Positions 1 to 6,315 of a stretch of DNA of 64,000 bases are shown one piece after another. The stretch spans positions 620,001 to 684,000 of the forward strand of contig NZ_JAKNCJ010000001.1 in assembly GCF_023509525.1 (NCBI RefSeq). The letters are read 5' to 3'. The stretch comes from Brachybacterium equifaecis (GTDB lineage Bacteria; Actinomycetota; Actinomycetes; Actinomycetales; Dermabacteraceae). Below the pieces are notes generated by a model that saw nothing but the letters and a program-made list of their open reading frames with translations, searched no databases and was not told the DNA's origin. Each line of letters opens with the position of its first letter. Positions within the stretch are counted from its first letter, which is position 1. Both the position numbers and the translations under genes were made by a program.

Positions 1-630
1 CAGATCGGCCGACGCGCCGCGCGCGCTCTGCGCGAGGAACCCGTGATGCTCGCCTACCTCGTGGCCTCGGCGATCTACCGCGACGGCCTCGGCGCGGTGT
101 TCAGCGTCGCCGGCGTGCTCGCCGCCGTGTCCTACGGCTTCTCCACCACGGAGGTGATCGTCTTCGGCATCGCCGCGAACCTCGTGGCCGGGTTCGGCGT
201 GTTCCTGGGCGGCCGGGCCGACGACCGCTTCGGCCCGCGGCGCATCATCATCGCGGGCTGCGCGGGCATCATCGCCGTCGGCTCGCTGATCCTGGCGTTC
301 GACTCGAAGGCGGTGTTCTGGGCGGCCGGTCTCGCGATCTGCCTGTTCGTCGGGCCCGTGCAGTCCTCCTCGCGCACCCTCCTCACCCGCCTCTCGCAGC
401 CGGGCCGGGAGACCGAGAACTTCGGGCTCTACGCGACCACGGGCCGGGCCCTCGGGTTCCTCGGCACTGCCGCGTTCGCGATCACCGTGGGGCTCTTCGG
501 GGACACCCGCATGGGCATCCTCGGCATTCTCATCGTGATCATGCTCGGGCTGATCGCCTTCGTGCCGATCCGGCTGGGCGCAGCGGGCCGGGCCGGGGAT
601 CCCGCGGCCGACGGGGCGCTCGTGCGCTGA
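1..630 (+). CDS. MFS transporter, UMF1/Atg22-like, C-terminal part
   Basis: The frame is open from base 1, so the 5' part lies outside the window. About 209 residues are visible, with roughly six hydrophobic segments and a short basic loop (ADDRFGPRR near residue 76) typical of the loop between MFS helices. The opening stretch YRDGLGAVFSVAGVLAAV and the GxxxDRFGxR loop resemble the UMF1/Atg22-like permease family, which is probably an integral-membrane exporter of unknown substrate. It ends convergently 17 bp from the next gene. Family assignment is from pattern only; membership in the MFS is firm, the subfamily moderately so. Confidence 0.75.
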   Translation, partial: QIGRRAARALREEPVMLAYLVASAIYRDGLGAVFSVAGVLAAVSYGFSTTEVIVFGIAANLVAGFGVFLGGRADDRFGPRRIIIAGCAGIIAVGSLILAFDSKAVFWAAGLAICLFVGPVQSSSRTLLTRLSQPGRETENFGLYATTGRALGFLGTAAFAITVGLFGDTRMGILGILIVIMLGLIAFVPIRLGAAGRAGDPAADGALVR

Positions 631-647
631 GGCTCCGGCCGGGCCGC

Positions 648-1526
648 TCAGACGAGGTCGGCGGGGTCCACCAGGAACCCCTCGAGATCCACCACGTAGC
701 CGCCGACGGCCTCGACGATGACGCCCGCGATGCGCCCGGCCCGTCGGTAGACCTGCTCCCAGCGCGCCGCGATCTCGGGCGAGGGCCGCTCGAGGGACTC
801 CTCGGGCTCGTCGGCCAGCAGGTGCACGATCTGGTAGTCCACGGCCCTGCGCAGCCAGGGGACGGCGGCGAGCGCCACCGGCTTCACGCTGGGGCCGAGG
901 CGCACGAGCAGCTCATCGTCCTCGCGCTCGTCGGCGGGCAGGCCGATCTGCGTGGGATCGGTGCCGAAGCTCAGGGCCGCGTCGTCCTGCGCGCGCAGGG
1001 AGAGCGGGATCGCGATCACGTAGCCGGTGGTGTCCACCCCGGGCGGCGGGACCTCCAGGTGCGCCTCCGGCTCGATGGCCTGCAGCAGCGCCAGGAGATC
1101 CCCCGCGATCAGCGGATTCGGGCTGACGACGCTCAGGTCGCGCACCGAGAACGGGTGCGGGGCCAGGCGCTCCCCGCCGTCCGTCACCACTGCACCCCGG
1201 AAGCGGCGTGCGAGCGACACGGCGAGGTCCAGCAGCTCGCGCTCCTCGCCGAAGGGGATGCCGAGCGGGAAGGCACGAGCGTAGCCGCGGGAGTCGGGCG
1301 GAGGGTGCGGATCCTGGGCCTCGCGCGAGCGGGGAGCGTGCAGGGTCCAGACGCTGGGCGTCGCCGCGTCCTGCACGAGCCGCGCTCCCCCGCCGAGGTC
1401 GATCCCCTCGAGATCCTCGCGTGCATCCGGGCGCACGCTGCGGATCATGGCGAGCACCGCTGCGGGATCGGTGCCTGCGGGAAGCTCGAGGCGGTGCTGG
1501 GCGATCTCCGCAGCCGCGCCGCTCAC
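648..1526 (-). CDS. Conserved hypothetical protein downstream of dcd
   Basis: A 292-residue soluble protein with no signal peptide or membrane segment. The start is taken as GTG at 1526, because its GTGA overlaps the dcd stop and any earlier start would run deep into dcd. I recognise no domain. The sequence has mixed alpha/beta character, a Pro/Arg-rich stretch near residues 70-80, and an acidic C-terminal half. Translational coupling to dCTP deaminase suggests shared expression, not necessarily shared function. Codon use matches the neighbours, so the gene is real, but no function is offered. Confidence 0.7.
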   Translation of the reverse strand: MSGAAAEIAQHRLELPAGTDPAAVLAMIRSVRPDAREDLEGIDLGGGARLVQDAATPSVWTLHAPRSREAQDPHPPPDSRGYARAFPLGIPFGEERELLDLAVSLARRFRGAVVTDGGERLAPHPFSVRDLSVVSPNPLIAGDLLALLQAIEPEAHLEVPPPGVDTTGYVIAIPLSLRAQDDAALSFGTDPTQIGLPADEREDDELLVRLGPSVKPVALAAVPWLRRAVDYQIVHLLADEPEESLERPSPEIAARWEQVYRRAGRIAGVIVEAVGGYVVDLEGFLVDPADLV

Positions 1527-2113
1527 CCGCGGTCCGCTTCGATGCGGGTGCGGTGGAAGTTCAGGTGCGAGCGCGAGGCCGTCGGGCCGCGCTGGCCGCT
1601 GTAGCGGTTGAGGTTCCCGGCGCTGCCGTAGGGGTTCTCGGCGGCCGAGGACAGCCGGAAGAAGCACAGCTGGCCGATCTTCATCCCGGGCCACAGCGCC
1701 ACCGGGAGGGTCGCCATGTTGGAGAGCTCGAGAGTGATGTGGCCCGTGAAACCGGGGTCGATGAACCCCGCGGTCGAGTGGGTCAGCAGTCCGAGGCGGC
1801 CCAGCGAGCTCTTGCCCTCGAGGCGCGCGGCGACGTCATCCGGCAGCGAGACCTGCTCGTACGTCGAGGCGAGCACGAACTCCCCGGGGTGCAGCATGTA
1901 CGGCTCGTCGGGCTCCACCGCGACCTCGCGGGTGAGGTCTGCCTGCTCGACGGCGGGGTCGATGAAGGCGTGCTTGTGGTTGTCGAACTGCCGGAAGAAC
2001 CTGTCGATCCGCACATCCACGGACGCAGGCTGGATCATCGCGGCGTCGAAGGGGTCCAGTCGGACCCTCCCGGCCTCGATCTGGGCACGGATGTCGCGAT
2101 CGCTGAGCAGCAC
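1523..2113 (-). CDS. dcd: dCTP deaminase (probably bifunctional dCTP deaminase/dUTPase)
   Basis: Deaminates dCTP on the way to dUMP, supplying thymidylate precursors. The 196-residue protein begins [15 protein letters not shown] and carries the trimeric dUTPase-fold signature [20 protein letters not shown] (about residues 100-119) followed by [13 protein letters not shown]. These stretches are nearly the same as in the Mycobacterium tuberculosis enzyme (190 residues), which is bifunctional and releases dUMP directly; that activity is inferred here. The start is GTG at 2113. A TACAGT hexamer lies 6 nt before it and no Shine-Dalgarno is visible, which suggests a leaderless mRNA. The next gene overlaps the stop by 4 nt. 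Confidence 0.95.
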   Translation of the reverse strand: MLLSDRDIRAQIEAGRVRLDPFDAAMIQPASVDVRIDRFFRQFDNHKHAFIDPAVEQADLTREVAVEPDEPYMLHPGEFVLASTYEQVSLPDDVAARLEGKSSLGRLGLLTHSTAGFIDPGFTGHITLELSNMATLPVALWPGMKIGQLCFFRLSSAAENPYGSAGNLNRYSGQRGPTASRSHLNFHRTRIEADRG

Positions 2114-2119
2114 GCGGCC

Positions 2120-2125
2120 ACTGTA
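2120..2125 (-). promoter_or_regulatory. Putative -10 hexamer of dcd (leaderless)
   Basis: TACAGT on the minus strand, separated from the GTG of dcd by exactly 6 nt. Transcription would start at or next to the start codon. No clear -35 is seen. Confidence 0.5.
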
Positions 2126-2206
2126 GCGCCCGGAGCCGCAACGGGCCTGCGGCCAGCGGGTTTCCGTCTCCCAGGCCGGGCGCGCTATGCTGGCCGAGCA
2201 CATCAC

Positions 2207-2277
2207 GCGGATGTAGTTCAATGGTAGAACTTCAGCTTCCCAAGCTGATAGCGCGGGTTCGATTCCCGTCATCCGCT
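2207..2277 (+). tRNA. tRNA-Gly (anticodon CCC)
   Basis: A 71-nt cloverleaf: acceptor stem GCGGATG pairs with CATCCGC at 2270-2276 and the discriminator is T. The anticodon stem TCAGC/GCTGA encloses the loop TTCCCAA, giving anticodon CCC for GGG codons. The T arm contains GGTTCGATTCC. CCA is not encoded. A strong terminator hairpin follows 7 nt downstream. It reads opposite to dcd, 93 bp away. Confidence 0.95.
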
Positions 2278-2283
2278 CTCGCT

Positions 2284-2328
2284 GACCTGGGCCGCGGCTC
2301 CCTCTCCGGAGGGGCCGCGGCCCAGGTC
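2284..2328 (+). terminator. Hairpin terminator of tRNA-Gly
   Basis: Arms 2284-2301 and 2311-2328 (18 bp with one G-T pair, core CCTGGGCCGCGGC) around a 9-nt loop, followed by CGTTCTG. The position right after the tRNA fits a factor-independent terminator with a weak U tract. Confidence 0.75.
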
Positions 2329-2423
2329 GTTCTGCGGTGCGGGCAGGGTCATGGGCGGGGGCGGGGGCGATGGCGGTGAGGCCGGCCGCCCGCCTGCCCA
2401 AGCGGCAGGCGATGGGCAGAGAT

Positions 2424-2476
2424 GTCGGCATAGCGACCGACAGGTCCGTACAGCGCTCGCCGATCGCTATGCCGAC
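2424..2476. repeat. 13-bp perfect inverted repeat with 27-bp spacer
   Basis: GTCGGCATAGCGA at 2424-2436 and its exact complement at 2464-2476, in the 333-bp gap (2278-2610) between the tRNA terminator and the arsR-type stop. I see no coding sequence in this gap. It could end transcription of the ArsR/MFS operon, which reads toward it, or be a dispersed palindromic element. Confidence 0.6.
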
Positions 2477-2610
2477 GTTCCTACCCACGGGGCGCGGGCG
2501 CCCCCGGATGCCATCCCCTCGCGGACCCCGCCGCCCCTCGCACTGCCCCTCCCCCTGCAACCCCTCGGCGTCCGCTCGGCACCGCGCACCTTCGCGCCCG
2601 GGCGTCCGGA

Positions 2611-2955
2611 TCACATCCGATGGTGGTGCGGCGTTCCCACCGCGTGCTCAGCCTGCTTGAGCGCTTCGTCGACGAGAACTGCTGCGTGCTCATCGGTCAG
2701 CCGGTAGAAGACGCGAGTCCCCTCCTGGCGCGCGGTGACCACGCGCGCGAGCCGCATCTTCGCCAGGTGCTGCGAGACGGCGGTCGCGGGCTTGTCCACA
2801 CGTTCGGCGAGATGGCCGACGGACAGCTCGCCGTCACGCAGCGCGAGGATGAGCCGGACTCGGGTGGCATCGGCGAGCATCGCGAAGATCTCCACTGCGA
2901 GCTCCACGAAGGGGCTGTCGGGTTGGGAGGCGCCGGCATGGTCGGAGGTGGTCAT
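2611..2955 (-). CDS. ArsR/SmtB-family metal-sensing repressor
   Basis: A 114-residue winged-helix repressor with the ArsR core [19 protein letters not shown] (residues 28-46) and recognition helix [17 protein letters not shown]. The last helix has D88, H90, Q101 and H104, spaced like the alpha-5 metal site (DxH, then +11 and +14), and the tail has three consecutive histidines (110-112). This resembles Ni/Co sensors such as NmtR, so nickel, cobalt or zinc is the likely signal (inference). It overlaps the upstream MFS gene by ATGA, so sensor and transporter are co-translated. The palindrome in front of the MFS gene is the likely operator. Confidence 0.88.
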   Translation of the reverse strand: MTTSDHAGASQPDSPFVELAVEIFAMLADATRVRLILALRDGELSVGHLAERVDKPATAVSQHLAKMRLARVVTARQEGTRVFYRLTDEHAAVLVDEALKQAEHAVGTPHHHRM

Positions 2956-4223
2956 GGGGCCATCCTCCCCTGCCCCGCCGCCTCGAGCGCTCTCGATCCG
3001 CCTCGCCGCCCGCGCGATCCTCCCCGCCGCTCGCTCCGGGCGGCGACTCCTCCCGCGATCGCGATGGCGGCGAGGACGGCGGCCGCGGCCGTCAGGCTCT
3101 CAGCGCCGATCCATCCCGCCAGCGGGTAGGTGAGGAGGAAGCAGGCGTGGGAGAGGGAGAACTGGGCCGTGTAGAGCGAGGAGCGGGTGGAATCGTCGGA
3201 TGCGCGGGCGAGCAGTCGGCCCGAGGGCGTGCCGATCATCGAATTCCCTGCACCGATTGCCAGCCAGAGCGGCAGCAGGAGCCACCAGGCGCCGTCTCCG
3301 CGCCCTGAGGCAGCCCACGCCGTCATGCCGACCGCGCCGATCAGGGCGGCCGAGCTGAGCCCGGCTCCCACGAGCATGAGCCGGCGATCGCTGACGCGCT
3401 CCAGGAGCCGCGGCACAGCGAGCGCGACCAGGAGAGACCCGGTGCCGCAGCAGGCCAGCGCGAATCCGAGACTGCTGCTGCCGAGGTGGAACACGTCCCG
3501 GACATAGACCACCGAGTTCACGACGACGAGGGCGGTGCCAGCGGCGACCACCAGGTTCATCGCCATCAGGAAGCGCAGGCTCGGCGTCCTGGCGAAGATC
3601 CTGGCGCCGAGCGTGGTCCTGTGCCACACCGAGCCTGCCGCCGCGACGGGAGTGCGTGCGGGCAGAGGTGTCGCGAGCACGCACACCGCGGAGAGCGCGA
3701 AGCCGACGGCTGTGCCCGCGAACAGCAGATCGAACTCGATCACGCTCAGGAGCGCGGCGGCCAGCAGCGGGCTCACCAGCGATTCGAGGTCGTAGGCGAG
3801 TCGCGACAGCGAGAGCGCCTTCGTGTAGTCCTTCTCATCGGGCAGGACCACCGGGATCAGCGACTGGAATGCGGGGGTGAACGTCGCCGACGCGGACTGG
3901 AGGACGAACACCAGCACATAGATCTGCCAGATGTCGGTCAGGAACGGGAGGGAGGCCGCGACCGCGAGCCGGATGAGGTCGGCTCCGACCAGCACGGCTT
4001 TCGTCGGCAGCCTGCTCACGACGGCGGCGATCACGGGCGCGACGGCCACGTACGCGACCATCTTGATCGTCAGAGCCGTCCCGAGCACTGCCCCCGCCCT
4101 GGGACCCGCGATGTCGTAGGCGAGGAGCCCGAGGGCGACGGTCAAGAGGCCGGTCCCCACGAGCGCCACCGCCTGGGCAGCGAACAGGTTCCGATAGCGG
4201 GGGTCCCGCAGCACGCTGAGCAC
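2952..4223 (-). CDS. MFS transporter of an ArsR-controlled operon
   Basis: A 423-residue, about 12-helix permease beginning MLSVLRDPRYRNLFAAQAVA; its stop overlaps the ArsR start. The GTG at 4223 is preferred because AGGAGG (4230-4235) sits 6 nt upstream; an ATG at 4244 would include the Shine-Dalgarno in the coding region. Charged motif-A-like loops follow helices 2 and 8. The C-terminus is Arg/Gly-rich and cytosolic. Coupling to a metal-type ArsR suggests efflux of a transition metal or its chelate, but MFS sequence alone does not define the substrate. The operator-like repeat lies directly upstream of the Shine-Dalgarno. Confidence 0.85.
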   Translation of the reverse strand: MLSVLRDPRYRNLFAAQAVALVGTGLLTVALGLLAYDIAGPRAGAVLGTALTIKMVAYVAVAPVIAAVVSRLPTKAVLVGADLIRLAVAASLPFLTDIWQIYVLVFVLQSASATFTPAFQSLIPVVLPDEKDYTKALSLSRLAYDLESLVSPLLAAALLSVIEFDLLFAGTAVGFALSAVCVLATPLPARTPVAAAGSVWHRTTLGARIFARTPSLRFLMAMNLVVAAGTALVVVNSVVYVRDVFHLGSSSLGFALACCGTGSLLVALAVPRLLERVSDRRLMLVGAGLSSAALIGAVGMTAWAASGRGDGAWWLLLPLWLAIGAGNSMIGTPSGRLLARASDDSTRSSLYTAQFSLSHACFLLTYPLAGWIGAESLTAAAAVLAAIAIAGGVAARSERRGGSRGRRGGSRALEAAGQGRMAP

Positions 4224-4235
4224 GACCAGCCTCCT

Positions 4236-4257
4236 TATCTGCATGACTGCGCAGATA
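4236..4257. promoter_or_regulatory. Candidate ArsR operator
   Basis: TATCTGC and GCAGATA separated by 8 bp form a 7-8-7 inverted repeat, followed at 4258-4267 by the 10-bp palindrome CGCAATTGCG. The repeat abuts the Shine-Dalgarno of the MFS-ArsR operon. The A/T-containing dyad in a GC-rich genome and the regulator in the operon make autoregulation the natural reading. The divergent glycosylase promoter is only about 50 bp away. Confidence 0.6.
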
Positions 4258-4310
4258 CGCAATTGCGAGCAGACCGTACCACGCACCTTCGTGGGTGCCG
4301 CGCACCCCGG

Positions 4311-4316
4311 CACAAT
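4311..4316 (+). promoter_or_regulatory. Putative -10 of the glycosylase gene (leaderless)
   Basis: CACAAT ends 6 nt before the ATG at 4323 and there is no Shine-Dalgarno, the same arrangement as at purB and the PF04020 gene. Confidence 0.4.
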
Positions 4317-4322
4317 GGACCG

Positions 4323-5549
4323 ATGCGCTCCCCCTCCCCCTCTGAGCCTGCGCCCTCGTCGGCCCCCTCGTTCCACTCCCTGTTCGAGACCCTCACGGCG
4401 ACGACCAATGCGGGCGACTGGTGGCCGGCGCGCACGCGCTTCGAGATCATCGTGGGGGCGGTGCTCGTGCAGAACACCAACTGGCGGAACGTCGAGACCT
4501 CCCTCGCGCGCCTCGATGCCGCCGGGATGCTGGAGCCGCAGGCGCTGGCCGCGGCGAGCGGCGCTGAGATCGAAGAGCTGATCCGCCCCTCGGGGTTCAT
4601 GCGCGCGAAGGCCGCGAACCTGCAGGGCCTCGCCGCGTGGTTCCTCGAACACGACGAGGAGGCGGCGAACTGGAGCGACGCGGAGCTGCGCACCCGGCTG
4701 CTCGCGCTGCGCGGGGTCGGCGAGGAGACGGCCGACGCTCTCCTGCTCTACGTCTACGAGCGCCCCGCGTTCCTCTTCGACGCCTACGCCCGCCGCGTGC
4801 TCGCGGCCGCCGGCTTCGGCGCATACCCCTCGTATGCCGCCGCGCGGAAGGCGCTGAACGCGCGCGTGCACACCGAGGGCTTCACGGTCGCCGAGCTCGC
4901 CGCTTTCCACGGGCTGATCGTGGAGGCGGGGAAGAAGGCCCGCGACGCCGGGGGCTGGGACAACCACTGGCCCCACCTCGAGGCCGCCGCCGGCACGGCG
5001 CTGCGTCCGCTGCGGGAGAAGGACAGCCCGGCGCTCGAGACCGCGACCCTCGCCACGATGAACTGGTGCGGGGATCGCTTCACCCGCGAGGACATCCGCG
5101 CGAACCCGGCGTTCTCGCACTACACGCGCATGGACGCCTCCCGCGGCGACTTCGGGGTAGTGGCGGTCGCGGCCAGGGCGAAGAGCGCCGCGGAGAGCGC
5201 CGCGGAAGGCACCCCGGAGGGTGCCGCGGACACCGCCGACGAGCAGGTCGCGGGCATCGCCTGGGCGCTTCTGCTGCCGGAATCGGATCGCGGCTACGGC
5301 TGGATGGGCGCGGACGTCCCCGAGGTGAGCCTCTGGGTCGCCTCCGCCCAGCGGGGCCGGGGGCTCGGGCGGCGCCTGCTGCGGGCTCTGCTCGCCGAGG
5401 CGGACGCCCGCGGCATCGCGCGCGTGAGCCTCTCCGTGGAGGAGGGCAACCCCGCGCGCGATCTGTACCTGCGCGAGGGCTTCGTGCCGGTCGCGGGCCG
5501 CGAGGCCGACGGGGTCATGCTGCGCACGGCCCCCGCCGCTCGCTCCTGA
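4323..5549 (+). CDS. HhH-GPD DNA glycosylase fused to a GNAT acetyltransferase domain
   Basis: 408 residues in two parts. Residues 15-230 match the endonuclease III/MagIII-type fold: VGAVLVQNTNWRNVETSL (44-61), the helix-hairpin-helix RGVGEETADALLLY (130-143) and catalytic Asp153 in LFDAYARRV. The Lys used by endonuclease III for lyase activity is Glu135 here, and the four-Cys iron-sulfur cluster is absent, so a monofunctional alkylbase glycosylase of the MagIII/YpcG type is most likely. Residues 280-405 are a GNAT domain with the acetyl-CoA loop QRGRGLGRRLL. A low-complexity Ala/Glu linker (about 258-280) joins them. Each domain is secure; the purpose of the fusion is unknown. Confidence 0.85.
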   Translation: MRSPSPSEPAPSSAPSFHSLFETLTATTNAGDWWPARTRFEIIVGAVLVQNTNWRNVETSLARLDAAGMLEPQALAAASGAEIEELIRPSGFMRAKAANLQGLAAWFLEHDEEAANWSDAELRTRLLALRGVGEETADALLLYVYERPAFLFDAYARRVLAAAGFGAYPSYAAARKALNARVHTEGFTVAELAAFHGLIVEAGKKARDAGGWDNHWPHLEAAAGTALRPLREKDSPALETATLATMNWCGDRFTREDIRANPAFSHYTRMDASRGDFGVVAVAARAKSAAESAAEGTPEGAADTADEQVAGIAWALLLPESDRGYGWMGADVPEVSLWVASAQRGRGLGRRLLRALLAEADARGIARVSLSVEEGNPARDLYLREGFVPVAGREADGVMLRTAPAARS

Positions 5550-5653
5550 GGATCCAGCGCGCCTCGCGGGCGCCACCTGCTCCTCGCATGGCCGTCGGGA
5601 CCGCGCCTCGCGCAGCGGATCGTCGGGACCGCCCGCGGTGCAAGAATGTGCGC

Positions 5654-6232
5654 ATGCCCAAGATCATCGGCGCCTCCCTGGGCGAGCACCGGGAGCGCAC
5701 TCGCGAGAAGGTGTTCGCCGCCCTCGGAGCGCTCATGGAGCACGACGCCTTCGAGGACATCACCTTCTCGCGCATCGCCGAGGCCGCGGGGGTGGGGCGC
5801 ACCGCGATGTACAACCACTTCCCCGACAAGGCGACGCTGCTGGTGGAGTACACCATGCACGAGACCAGCGACTATCTCGAGCGCCTGCGCGCCGGGATCG
5901 ACGGCGCCGATTCGCCCGTGCAGGCGATCGAGCTGTACGTGCGCACCCAGCTGGACCTCACCACGTCCTTCCACATGCCCAGCACCCGCGGCCGCGTGAC
6001 CCTCGACCCGCAGATCGCCGCGAAGATGCGCGAGCACGTGGTGATGATCGAGGACGTCCTGCGCACGATCCTCGAGGCCGGCGTCGCCTCGGGCGATTTC
6101 GCCGCCGATCTCGACGTCGACTCCACGGTGCGCATCCTCAACGCCGCCCTCATCGGGCGCGCGCTCCCGCCGGGCACCGATCCGCTCGCGCTGGTCCGCT
6201 TCGTGCAGCGGGGGCTCGGCGCGCGGGTCTGA
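5654..6232 (+). CDS. TetR/AcrR-family transcriptional regulator
   Basis: 192 residues. The N-terminal helix-turn-helix (about 12-58) has the TetR signature ITFSRIAEAAGVGRTAMYNH followed by FPDKATLL. The remaining all-helical ligand/dimer domain is not diagnostic. It lies 104 bp after the glycosylase-GNAT gene on the same strand with its own AAGAAT hexamer 6 nt before ATG, so it is probably transcribed alone. A GTG two codons upstream is an alternative start. Its target is unknown. Confidence 0.88.
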   Translation: MPKIIGASLGEHRERTREKVFAALGALMEHDAFEDITFSRIAEAAGVGRTAMYNHFPDKATLLVEYTMHETSDYLERLRAGIDGADSPVQAIELYVRTQLDLTTSFHMPSTRGRVTLDPQIAAKMREHVVMIEDVLRTILEAGVASGDFAADLDVDSTVRILNAALIGRALPPGTDPLALVRFVQRGLGARV

Positions 6233-6278
6233 CGCCGACGAGCGCCGGGGGGGCTGAACCGCCCCGCAGCGCTGGGTG

Positions 6279-6305
6279 CCCCGCGCCCGCACTGCAGGCG
6301 CGGGG
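6279..6305. terminator. Shared terminator hairpin
   Basis: CCCCGCGCC and GGCGCGGGG (9-bp perfect arms, 9-nt loop) between the TetR stop and the stop of the convergent membrane protein gene; it would act for both strands. Confidence 0.6.
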
Positions 6306-6315
6306 GCCCCAGCCT

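Noticed and set aside
2952-5576. Extending the MFS gene to 874 codons
   Set aside because: The extension overlaps the glycosylase-GNAT gene and has no coding sense; AGGAGG fixes the start at 4223.
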